Origin: CAZAKO01 sp964546145
GTDB taxonomy: Bacteria; Fidelibacterota; UBA2242
Length of the DNA stretch: 8,788 nucleotides
Direction: 5' to 3'
Assembly (NCBI GenBank): GCA_964546145.1
Contig: CAZJIU010000087.1
Coordinates: 1 to 8,788, forward strand
The notes beneath the pieces were generated by a model. The model had not been told where the DNA came from. It did no database searches and was given only the letters and a program-made list of their open reading frames with translations. Shown piece by piece: positions 1-8,045 of this stretch (position 1 is the first letter of the stretch; each line of letters starts with the position of its first letter). The translations under genes were made by a program, and so were the position numbers.

Positions 1-3000
1 GCCGAATGGTTTTACTTTTCTCAGCCGACTCCGGGAACCGCCAACACTACCCCCGGGCTTGCAACCAAGTCTCAATCCCAACCACCGGCCTTTTCGCTAA
101 CTTCGGGATTGTATTCGGGGAGCCAGACCGTTACACTATCCAATTCCATAGGCGGTACGATTCGCTATACATTGGATGGATCCATTCCTAACAGCCAATC
201 GGCTGAATATCAGGCACCTCTTGCTATTACCACCAACACCATCCTGAGAGCCCGGGTTTATGAACAAGACCGGCTGCCGGGTCCGGTTCTGACCCGCTCC
301 TATTTCATCAATGAACAGACGATCTTGCCGGTGGTCTCCCTTTCCACTGACCCTGAAAATCTTTGGAGTAATGATAAAGGCATTTATAATGATATAAATA
401 TCGCATCGAGACGAGAATGGAAGCGGCCGGCACATATTGATTTTCTGGATACCAGCGGTCGTCTTGGTTTTGAGGATGACATTGATATCCGCTTGTTCGG
501 ACATACAGCAATTTACATTCCTCAAAAATCTCTTGGTATCTTTCTATCAGACGAACTTGATTACCCGCTTTTTGGAAGGGAAGGTGTTCAAAGGTTTTAT
601 TCCTTCGTTTTGCGCAGCTCCAGCGACGACTGGCATCTTACAATGTTTCGTGATGCCTTCATCCAAACCGTAATTCGGCGTAATATAAATCTGGATACCC
701 AGGAATACCGTCCGGCGGTGCTTTTTATCAACGGTGAATATTGGGGTATTCATAATATCCGGGAAAAATACAGTGAGGATTACCTAGCAACCCACCATGC
801 GGTTGATCCAGATAATGTTGATTTGATTTTTCTGGATGTCAGACCGCAAGGAGGCACCGAAGTAATTGCCGGGGATTTGGAACAATATAATGCTTTGATA
901 GATTTTATTGAGAACAACGATCTGGCAATTCAGACTAACTATGACATTATCGCCGATATGATAGATATTGATAATTTTATCGATTATGTTATTGCAGAAA
1001 CTTTTATGGGTAACACCAGCTGGGCACATAATATCCGCTTGTGGCGCCCGCGCACTAACGATGGAAAATGGCAGTGGTTGGTCTTTGATATGGATCGCGG
1101 TATGCGCGATTTGACCTTTAACGCCCTGGAAGAAATGTCGCAAATGCTACCCTTTTTCCGGGCATTGCTGGCCAATCAAAATTTCGAACAAAAATTTATC
1201 CAACGATTTACCGAATACTTAAACGACGGATTCCAACCGGATCAAACCACCCCAATTCTTGACAGCTTGCAGGCCGTTATTGCTCCTGAAATTCCGCGAC
1301 ATAGCGAACGCTGGAAGAACGAATGCGGCAATAATGTCTGCGGAATTCCTTCCATAACTACCTGGCAGACAAGTGTCGCCACCATGCGCAGTATTGCCGA
1401 GGAACGTCCTGGAATCGTTATGCAACAAATCGTAGATTTCTTCAACCTTGATGGTACTCTGCCACTGTACATCCAGGTTACACCTTCAGGCTATGGAACA
1501 GTCCGGCTTGGCGAAAAAACCTCCATCAGCCAAAATTATACGGGAACGTTCTTTAAAAACATGACTGTCCCACTGGTTGCCCAGGCAAATGCCGGTTACC
1601 TTTTTGAAGGCTGGCGTGCAGCTGCCTCAACGTCTCAAACCCTTCTTAATCGGGGCGCTGTTTGGAAATATTTTGACAATGGCACGTCTCCGGGCGACAC
1701 ATGGAATACCCCCGGCTTTGATGATAGCACCTGGAAAACTGGAAATGCCCAGCTCGGCTATGGCGATGATGATGAGATTACAGTGGTCAGCTATGGTTCA
1801 AATCAGAATAACAAATACATTACTACCTATTTTCGAACAACTTTCGAGATTGCCGACATTTCAAATGTAGAAAGTCTGACTATCCAGCTCCTGCGGGACG
1901 ACGGCGCTATCGTTTATCTAAACGGTCATGAGGTNNNNNNNNNNNNNNNNNNNNNNNNNNNNNNNNNNNNNNNNNNNNNNNNNNNNNNNNNNNNNNNNNN
2001 NNNNNNNNNNNNNNNNNNNNNNNNNNNNNNNNNNCTGGAACCTGGCGTTGAAATCCAATTGGCTGAAGGTAAAAGCATCTATGTCAACGGACAGTTATTA
2101 GCTAATGGCAGCGAGGACTTACCGATCACCATCCGCGGCATCGGCATCAGCAGTCGCTGGGGAGCGCTCTGTTTTGAAAATACAACAGGACCATCATCCT
2201 TATCCTATGTAAAATTAGACGGTGCCACGACCGGGGCCGACGCCGCACGATTCAAAGCAGCTGTGTCAACCTATAATTCGGGTATCACGCTCGACGATGT
2301 GACCATGCAAAATGTTGGTCAGCCGTTTGACGGGCAAGGTGGTACCATTATCATTACGAATTCTTCGCTGGATGGAACGGGCGCCGGAGATGATATTGCT
2401 CATATTCAGTCTGCCAGCGCGCGGATCGAGAACTGCCATCTCTTTGGCAATGGCGAACTGGATTTCGATTACGTTGATAATGGCATTATCCGCAACAACC
2501 GCATAAATATTATCAGCACCAATTCGAATCGCGATGGTATCGATATCGGCGCTTCTAAAAATGTCTTGATCGAAAATAACCGGGTGTTCGATTGCCCGGA
2601 CAAAGGCATTTCGGTGGGAGAGAAATCCACCGATACGATCATCCGCGGTAACCTGGTGGTCAATACGTCTATGGCTGTTGCCGTTAAAGACAGCTCGACG
2701 GCGACTATTGATCGCAACACATTCTACGATGACAGCGTTGGCATCGCCTGCTACGAAAAAGTCGCGAACCAGGGTGGCGGTTTTGCATCAGTCAGAAATA
2801 CGATTTTTGCAGAGATGAGCGCTGCTGAATTTTCCCAGGATGAAAAATCGACTGTCCAGATCGTCTATTCAATCTCAGATAAAAATCTGCTCGACGGTTT
2901 GGGCAATATCAAAGGCGATCCACATTTTATCGCAACTAACAATTATAATTTCAATCTACATGCCGACTCCCCCTGCATTGATACTGGCGATCCGGATAGC

Positions 3001-3834
3001 CCGAATGATCCAGACGATACGCGAGCGGATATGGGTGCTTTCTTTTTTAACCAGGGACCATCCGATTATTCCAATATTTGCATTAATGAATTTATGGCTG
3101 CCAATACCCGAACAATCGCCGATAATGCCGGCGAATACGACGACTGGATCGAGATCTATAATAAAGGTGAATTCCCGGTTGATCTCGGTGGGATGTACCT
3201 AAGCGATAATTTCAGTAATCCCGGTCACTGGCAAATCCCAACCGATCAGCCCGACTTAACGACAATTCAGCCAGGTCAATTTTTAATTTTATGGGCGGAC
3301 GGCGACATTTCCCAGGGAGTCAATCATCTTGGATTCCAATTAAGTGCCAATGGGGAGCAGCTTGCCCTTTTCCAGTTCGATGCGGATACATTTGCTTATA
3401 TTGATTCGATCAACTTTGGTCATCAATCTGATGATGTATCCTACGGTAGAGTTGATGATGGCGGTAATAAATGGAAAACTTTTAACATACCTACACCGGG
3501 ATCTACGAATATAGGAGCCGTCAGCCTCACTTCCGAAAATGGTTTACAAATTCCAAAAGTGTTTGCTCTTTATCAAAATTATCCTAATCCGTTTAATCCG
3601 ACAACCACCATCGCATTTGATCTCCCCCAAACTGCTAAAGTGACAATTGATATTTATGATCTGATTGGTCGGCGTATCACCCGTTTAATGCAAGAGGAAA
3701 AACCGGCAGGGCGTTATCAAATTGAATGGCAGGGTCTGGACGATACCGGGCATGTAGTCACTTCAGGATTATATTTTTATAAAATCACTGCAGGCAAATG
3801 GACAAGCACCCGGAAAATGATCCTGATGCGATAA
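1..3834 (+). CDS. Secreted multidomain CotH kinase-like / beta-helix protein with sorting tail (5' partial, contains assembly gap)
   Basis: The frame is open from base 1, so the true start lies off the left edge; the TTG at 109 falls inside a domain and is not a credible start. Domains by base position: end of a lamin-tail domain (1-75, FSQPTPGTANT); chitobiase-C-like domain (about 82-320, YTLDGSIP at 166-189); CotH kinase-like domain (about 325-1440) with NGEYWGIHNIRE near 730 and FDMDRG near 1084, the latter resembling the family's metal-binding Asp motif; InlB-type repeat (about 1456-1620); jelly-roll-like module (1660 up to the gap, with YFDNG, QLGYGDDDE and RDDGAIVYLNG); Ns at 1935-2034; right-handed beta-helix (2035 to about 2990); lamin-tail domain (about 3076-3510); sorting tail with YPNPFNPTTTI from 3580. 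Known CotH proteins phosphorylate secreted or coat proteins, but activity here is inferred only. The product is probably exported and surface-attached. Frame continuity across the Ns cannot be trusted, so the two halves might be separate genes. Confidence 0.85.
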   Translation, partial: AEWFYFSQPTPGTANTTPGLATKSQSQPPAFSLTSGLYSGSQTVTLSNSIGGTIRYTLDGSIPNSQSAEYQAPLAITTNTILRARVYEQDRLPGPVLTRSYFINEQTILPVVSLSTDPENLWSNDKGIYNDINIASRREWKRPAHIDFLDTSGRLGFEDDIDIRLFGHTAIYIPQKSLGIFLSDELDYPLFGREGVQRFYSFVLRSSSDDWHLTMFRDAFIQTVIRRNINLDTQEYRPAVLFINGEYWGIHNIREKYSEDYLATHHAVDPDNVDLIFLDVRPQGGTEVIAGDLEQYNALIDFIENNDLAIQTNYDIIADMIDIDNFIDYVIAETFMGNTSWAHNIRLWRPRTNDGKWQWLVFDMDRGMRDLTFNALEEMSQMLPFFRALLANQNFEQKFIQRFTEYLNDGFQPDQTTPILDSLQAVIAPEIPRHSERWKNECGNNVCGIPSITTWQTSVATMRSIAEERPGIVMQQIVDFFNLDGTLPLYIQVTPSGYGTVRLGEKTSISQNYTGTFFKNMTVPLVAQANAGYLFEGWRAAASTSQTLLNRGAVWKYFDNGTSPGDTWNTPGFDDSTWKTGNAQLGYGDDDEITVVSYGSNQNNKYITTYFRTTFEIADISNVESLTIQLLRDDGAIVYLNGHEXXXXXXXXXXXXXXXXXXXXXXXXXXXXXXXXXXLEPGVEIQLAEGKSIYVNGQLLANGSEDLPITIRGIGISSRWGALCFENTTGPSSLSYVKLDGATTGADAARFKAAVSTYNSGITLDDVTMQNVGQPFDGQGGTIIITNSSLDGTGAGDDIAHIQSASARIENCHLFGNGELDFDYVDNGIIRNNRINIISTNSNRDGIDIGASKNVLIENNRVFDCPDKGISVGEKSTDTIIRGNLVVNTSMAVAVKDSSTATIDRNTFYDDSVGIACYEKVANQGGGFASVRNTIFAEMSAAEFSQDEKSTVQIVYSISDKNLLDGLGNIKGDPHFIATNNYNFNLHADSPCIDTGDPDSPNDPDDTRADMGAFFFNQGPSDYSNICINEFMAANTRTIADNAGEYDDWIEIYNKGEFPVDLGGMYLSDNFSNPGHWQIPTDQPDLTTIQPGQFLILWADGDISQGVNHLGFQLSANGEQLALFQFDADTFAYIDSINFGHQSDDVSYGRVDDGGNKWKTFNIPTPGSTNIGAVSLTSENGLQIPKVFALYQNYPNPFNPTTTIAFDLPQTAKVTIDIYDLIGRRITRLMQEEKPAGRYQIEWQGLDDTGHVVTSGLYFYKITAGKWTSTRKMILMR
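1935..2034. other. Assembly gap (100 Ns)
   Basis: There are exactly 100 undetermined bases, a common placeholder length for a scaffold gap of unknown size. The gap interrupts a jelly-roll-like module just after YLNGHE, and sequence resumes inside the first strand of a beta-helix (LEPGVEI). The frame happens to be the same on both sides, but that carries little weight if the true size is unknown. Confidence 0.97.
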
Positions 3835-3867
3835 AGAAACAATAATTAGATAAACTGAAATATTTAA

Positions 3868-3891
3868 TCGAGAAGGTTTCTCGACGTTTTT
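3868..3891 (+). terminator. Rho-independent-type terminator of the left CotH-like gene
   Basis: A perfect 7-bp stem, TCGAGAA paired with TTCTCGA (3868-3874 with 3878-3884), closes a 3-base loop GGT. CG and then five Ts (3887-3891) follow. It lies 34 bases after the stop codon at 3832-3834. The stem is short. On the minus strand the hairpin is followed only by a mixed A/T stretch, so it would be a weaker terminator for the convergent gene ending at 3902. Confidence 0.6.
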
Positions 3892-3901
3892 AATTTCTAT
3901 C

Positions 3902-6900
3902 TTATTTTACTAAAAGCATTTTACCGGTTCGAGTGAATTCACCAGCCTGAATACGATAAAAATATAAGCCTGCCGATTGGTCAGCGGTATTCCAGCGAAC
4001 CGTATAATGCCCAGGCACAAATTTTTTATTAACCAGGATTTCCACCGTTCTACCGAGTAAATCATAAATAGTCAACCGTACCTGGACGGCAAGGGGAACA
4101 TCGAATCCTATCGTTGTAGATGAATTGAAAGGATTGGGATAGTTCGAATACAATTGAAACTTCCTGGGAAGCGACCAGTCTGAACCGGAAACCGACTCTA
4201 CCGCATCATCAAAGCCAGGTGAGCCATGCACTTTGCGGGAAGCTTTCCAATTTAAAGGATTATTTTGGTCGTCATCGCCAAGCGCATCTGTCCACACCAG
4301 TGAATACCCGGCTCCATCGGCTTCAACTGGCCAGGGCGCCTGATCACTGTAATTGATGACAATCAACGAATCTCCCTCGGGATTGGCAAGAACCAGCTGC
4401 TCTCCGGCATTATCAAGCTGTCCCTGGTATTGACCAAAGGGCCGAAATTTATAGCGCTCCTCAAAATCTGTTAGATTAGAAGCCAGAACCAGATACTGCC
4501 CGACGTTAAGAACCGTCCCGGCTGGAAAAACATAATCCACTCCACTGATAAATCTCGACTGAGAGAGATTCAGGACATTACTTCCAGCACTATACAGTTC
4601 CAAAAACTCAAAATTTTTCCCATCTGTCGTTCCCTGATCGAGTGGATGATAGTGGATTTCAGTTATTCTCAAACCATTCAAATCATCATCAGTAAAAAGT
4701 AAAACTTCGTGCAGTGCACTCCAGACATCATTCGCTTTAATCCGCGCTTTGAGCAAAGTAGTCACAGAAATATCGATTGCCTGACCATCATCAGCCTGAT
4801 GCGCAGTGCTCGACACGCCTCCGCCGATTAACCGTGGGTCACTGCCATCCAGGGTATAGTAAATCGTCCCCTCATTTCCATTAGGATTCGTCAAAGATAG
4901 TTTAAAACCTGAACTTATCGGGAAGGAGCTCCGGGTGATTTCCTGGCTTTCGAACCAGAAGACCGGTGGTTCGATATTCGGATAAAGATCAGCAGTGCGA
5001 AATTGATCCAGAACAATCTCACTCCGATAGGGAAAAAATCCGATAACAATTTCGTTAATCGCCGGCTCCCAGGCATTATGCTTGGAACGCTGAAGATCGC
5101 CCCAACGTGCCGATTCCGCAATAATTGCCAGATTAATTGCGTTAGCAGTCTTCATGAAAATCTCGGTCAGGCGCTCCGGCTGAATTACCCCTTCATTGAA
5201 AAAGTGCCGATAGACCCGATCGGCAAAGCGCATCCGGTAATCTTCATTCTCCGCTAATTTTTTATGCAGCCATTGCGGGTGAGACTTGAAAAAGGAACTG
5301 ACGTAAAAAGTAATATTGACCCGATCCTCATTGAGACCGATTCCAGGTGAATATTCATGGGCAAGCAATGTATGTTCGGCATCATGCGCAAAAAATTTAA
5401 AACCTTCATTAGCATTGCGGTTATAGATTGCATAAAAATTATTGGGACTGGTTTCACCCTTGAACTTACTGACCGGCGCATCGAAGTTGCCGGTATAAAA
5501 AATGATGATCATGTAGTCAATTAGGTTATCAATATCTACCAATTTTTTTCCGCTTGGATTGTAACTGCCATCAGATTTCCTGCCCTCTAATTTAAAGTAA
5601 TTAACAGCGTCACTAAATCCGGTTTGTCCGGCTTGCCAGACCGCTTGCCAGCCATCCAGATTACCATCGGTTGCCTCAAGTTCGTACAGATTGAAATCCT
5701 CCCCAATGTCCACTTTGACTATATCATAATCGTCTTCATCCCCGCCCAAATAGCTCTCGGCGAATTCCGCTTCCGGACGCTCCTGTGATTGATATAAACC
5801 CCAGTACTCACCATCAATATACAGATGATAATAACGACTGCGGGTATACGGCTGATCCATTTGCGCCTGTAGATCGCGGGAGAACACATCCCGATTCATC
5901 GTATTTTCCCAAATATAGCCATTACTCCAGGCATAATTCTGAGAGGTACGCAAATCCAATTTCTTGAATTCAGTCACACCTTCATCCTCAAAAATAGGAT
6001 ACTCTAACTTCGACTTGCCGTACTCTTCCCGGAAAAATAGTCGAAAGGCATGTTTAGGATAATTGCCATGCCGACTCCAACCACCCCTAATCCTGATCCC
6101 GGCGCCAATCTGAAATCCTTCCGTACCATCCGGGTTGATTAATTCGACTGATACCGGTCTTTCCCACTCCCGACCATGATATTCAGCATTGACATAGATA
6201 CCGCTATCCTTATCAAAAAAACAACCAAGATCAGCAACCAGCGAAATTGACGGAATATCCAGCAACGCATCGTCAATCAGGTTGGTATAGCGGGAGTCAT
6301 TGACTACACTTTGATTCATATTATAACTCCATGACTGACCATTGACACCGCTATTAGGCCAAACCTCGCCAGGATGCCCTTGATTGCGAACCTCATTCAC
6401 AAAAATGTAAGTCCGAGTGACAATTAATGTCTGCTGAATATTACCCTTCACGCCAACTGCCCGTACGACGACACCGGGAGTACGACCGCGACCAACAGTA
6501 CTGGTTGGTGAAATCTGAATATTTGCCGGTGACGCCAGCGACTTCGCCGTCGTTGAAGTTAGCGGATTGGAACCATCCAGGGTGTAGTGAATCGTTATCT
6601 CGGTCGAGTTACAGGAAATAGTCAGGGTAAATGGGTTGTAATAAAAACCGTGTGGATGCGAAAAAAACAGCTCGTAATTATACTTTGGGAAAAGAACCCG
6701 GACATCTACCCTTTCCGAAGTTGTTGAATTAAAATCATTATCGGTCGCGATAGCCCGCAAATCATAATTTCCTGGTGGAGGCTTCTGCCAGAGATGTTCG
6801 TAGGGAGCGGTCTCATCTACAGCAAGAAGCATCTCATCAGCATAAAATTCAACTTTCACCACCTGACCATTGGGATCCGAAGCGGCGGCAGTAATCAAAA

Positions 6901-7540
6901 TATCCGAGCCCGATTCAAATTCAGAATTATCCTTAGGAGCAGTAATTTGCACCACCGGGGGAATCCGGACTATCTGATAATCAATATCCACATAGTTGAT
7001 ATTGAAATTAGATGTCTCAGCATAAAATCGTAAAATATGTTCACCCTTCGTTAAGGGTATATCTTCAGCGGATACGGTAATCCAGATTTGCCAACCACCC
7101 GTAGCTTCGAATTGAACCGAACCGGTCAGATTATCGCCATCCACCTCAAAATGGAAAGTCCCACCAGCCGATTCCGAAGCAACCCTGAATTCGAAGATAT
7201 ACATCGAATCTTTAGCGACGTTAACAGTGTATTCAATCCACTCACCAGCATTGATCCAACCAACGTTATAGCCGACTGCAACACCTTCTTCATAGCATAT
7301 CTCAATATCCACACCGCTGCTGCTCCGGTATTCCCCACCGCTGTTGGAGTCATCACTATCATAATAAGCTTCTCCCTCATCGCCATTATCGAAATTTTCA
7401 GCTTCAATTCGCCCGGGAACAGGCGCCGGTGTTCCGGAGTAAGGCGTCTGCTGCGCCCATATTATTCCACAATTAAGGACAATAATTAATAAGCCCAGAA
7501 TAATTCTGAATATTGTTTCAGATAATATTTTTTTGATCAA
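3902..7540 (-). CDS. Secreted CBM6 / CotH kinase-like / lamin-tail protein with sorting tail
   Basis: This is a complete protein of 1212 residues. Residues 1-30 form a Sec-type signal peptide (MIKK, a hydrophobic stretch, then WAQ); the Cys in VLNCG does not fit a lipobox. Then come a CBM6-like domain (about 40-192, RIEAENFD at its start), an Ig-like domain (195-284, ITAPKDNSEF), chitobiase-C-like domain 1 (292-383, YTLDGSNP), a CotH kinase-like domain (428-850) with IDGEYWGLYQSQERPE at 576-591 and HDAEHTL at 719-725, chitobiase-C-like domain 2 (857-950, YTLDGSDP), a lamin-tail domain (953 to about 1112) and a sorting tail (1128-1212, YPNPFNSSTTI at 1134-1144). The start is TTG at 7538-7540: an in-frame stop lies 9 bases upstream (7550-7552), and the next Met is residue 113, inside CBM6. 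It is probably exported, possibly by type IX secretion, and sugar-binding. Kinase activity is inferred from the family only. The gene is convergent with the left CotH-like gene. Confidence 0.9.
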   Translation of the reverse strand: MIKKILSETIFRIILGLLIIVLNCGIIWAQQTPYSGTPAPVPGRIEAENFDNGDEGEAYYDSDDSNSGGEYRSSSGVDIEICYEEGVAVGYNVGWINAGEWIEYTVNVAKDSMYIFEFRVASESAGGTFHFEVDGDNLTGSVQFEATGGWQIWITVSAEDIPLTKGEHILRFYAETSNFNINYVDIDYQIVRIPPVVQITAPKDNSEFESGSDILITAAASDPNGQVVKVEFYADEMLLAVDETAPYEHLWQKPPPGNYDLRAIATDNDFNSTTSERVDVRVLFPKYNYELFFSHPHGFYYNPFTLTISCNSTEITIHYTLDGSNPLTSTTAKSLASPANIQISPTSTVGRGRTPGVVVRAVGVKGNIQQTLIVTRTYIFVNEVRNQGHPGEVWPNSGVNGQSWSYNMNQSVVNDSRYTNLIDDALLDIPSISLVADLGCFFDKDSGIYVNAEYHGREWERPVSVELINPDGTEGFQIGAGIRIRGGWSRHGNYPKHAFRLFFREEYGKSKLEYPIFEDEGVTEFKKLDLRTSQNYAWSNGYIWENTMNRDVFSRDLQAQMDQPYTRSRYYHLYIDGEYWGLYQSQERPEAEFAESYLGGDEDDYDIVKVDIGEDFNLYELEATDGNLDGWQAVWQAGQTGFSDAVNYFKLEGRKSDGSYNPSGKKLVDIDNLIDYMIIIFYTGNFDAPVSKFKGETSPNNFYAIYNRNANEGFKFFAHDAEHTLLAHEYSPGIGLNEDRVNITFYVSSFFKSHPQWLHKKLAENEDYRMRFADRVYRHFFNEGVIQPERLTEIFMKTANAINLAIIAESARWGDLQRSKHNAWEPAINEIVIGFFPYRSEIVLDQFRTADLYPNIEPPVFWFESQEITRSSFPISSGFKLSLTNPNGNEGTIYYTLDGSDPRLIGGGVSSTAHQADDGQAIDISVTTLLKARIKANDVWSALHEVLLFTDDDLNGLRITEIHYHPLDQGTTDGKNFEFLELYSAGSNVLNLSQSRFISGVDYVFPAGTVLNVGQYLVLASNLTDFEERYKFRPFGQYQGQLDNAGEQLVLANPEGDSLIVINYSDQAPWPVEADGAGYSLVWTDALGDDDQNNPLNWKASRKVHGSPGFDDAVESVSGSDWSLPRKFQLYSNYPNPFNSSTTIGFDVPLAVQVRLTIYDLLGRTVEILVNKKFVPGHYTVRWNTADQSAGLYFYRIQAGEFTRTGKMLLVK

Positions 7541-7624
7541 ATTCGCTGCTTACTTTCAAAAATCCTGCTCCCTGGTTATAATATAAATTCAATCGGCGTT
7601 TAAAAAAACAATATGGATCACACA

Positions 7625-7639
7625 TAAAATACTATTTTA
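7625..7639. promoter_or_regulatory. AT-only perfect palindrome in the divergent intergenic region
   Basis: TAAAATA, a central C, then TATTTTA: two 7-base arms with a 1-base centre. It sits 85 bases upstream of the TTG-started CotH-like gene and about 103 bases before the nucleotidyltransferase ATG. It could be an operator for either divergent gene. In so AT-rich a stretch, a 7-base-arm palindrome can also arise by chance. Confidence 0.3.
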
Positions 7640-7643
7640 CTGA

Positions 7644-7672
7644 CACGGAGGAACGCGGAGGAATCACGGAGA
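7644..7672. repeat. Short degenerate tandem repeat, CRCGGAGGAA unit
   Basis: CACGGAGGAA (7644-7653) is followed directly by CGCGGAGGAA (7654-7663), then T and a partial third unit CACGGAGA (7665-7672). The 10-11 base period is about one DNA helical turn. The repeat is G-rich within an otherwise AT-rich spacer and ends 70 bases before the nucleotidyltransferase start. From memory, similar CACGGA-GAA arrays occur near mobile small genes in many environmental bacterial genomes; no comparison was possible here. Confidence 0.6.
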
Positions 7673-7742
7673 TTTTAGCTATTAGACAAAAATCTCAAAT
7701 ACAATATTGAAAAGCAGCGCCATTTTTCATATCTTTATTGTG

Positions 7743-8045
7743 ATGAGAACAATAAAACAACATATAAAACAAATTAATCAAGCATGTAATGCCAATAATG
7801 TTAAATCCCTCTTTGCATTTGGTTCGATAATTAACGATAACCTTAGCCCGGACAGTGATATTGATCTGATAGTTGAAATTAATGAAAATGATCCTCTTAA
7901 GTACTGTGATTACTACTTCAACCTAAAATTTGAATTGGAGAAATTATTCCAAAGAAAGATAGACCTTTTGGAGCAGAAAGCAATCAGGAATAAATATTTA
8001 AAAGACCAAATTGAGAAGACAAAGGTGTTGGTTTATGGAAAATGA
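7743..8045 (+). CDS. mntA: MNT-type nucleotidyltransferase antitoxin (MntA-like)
   Basis: A 100-residue minimal nucleotidyltransferase. It has the exact GSx10DxD active-site motif (G27-S28 to D39-I-D41, bases 7821-7865), with D74 in RKIDLLE as the likely third metal-binding Asp. In characterised MntA/HepT pairs this enzyme transfers AMP to a Tyr in the HEPN toxin and so neutralises it; that role is inferred here from motif and context. ATG 7743 is preferred. The frame also allows GTG 7740 and TTG 7707, but those add residues unlike the family's N-terminus. No Shine-Dalgarno sequence is visible upstream. The last 11 bases overlap the HEPN gene, implying translational coupling. The region is visibly AT-richer than the flanking CotH genes, which fits horizontal acquisition. 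Confidence 0.88.
   Translation: MRTIKQHIKQINQACNANNVKSLFAFGSIINDNLSPDSDIDLIVEINENDPLKYCDYYFNLKFELEKLFQRKIDLLEQKAIRNKYLKDQIEKTKVLVYGK

Noticed and set aside
109..111. TTG as start of the left CotH-like gene
   Set aside because: The frame stays open to base 1 and encodes the end of a lamin-tail domain and the start of a chitobiase-C domain, so this codon is internal.
784..1143. Minus-strand open frames within the large genes
   Set aside because: They lie wholly inside well-supported coding sequence, show no recognisable domain and look like shadows of the true frame.
7554..7582. Forward promoter with TATAAT at 7577-7582
   Set aside because: The -10 hexamer is perfect, but there is no good -35 at the right spacing, the spacer is AT-rich, and the lineage may use a different promoter consensus. 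Too weak to list.
7641..7672. CRISPR-like array
   Set aside because: The units are about 10 bases, directly adjacent without spacers and only two and a half in number.
8011..8034. Longer HEPN protein starting at TTG 8011
   Set aside because: The extra eight residues are unlike the family and would overlap the antitoxin gene by 35 bases; ATG 8035 fits the known N-terminus.
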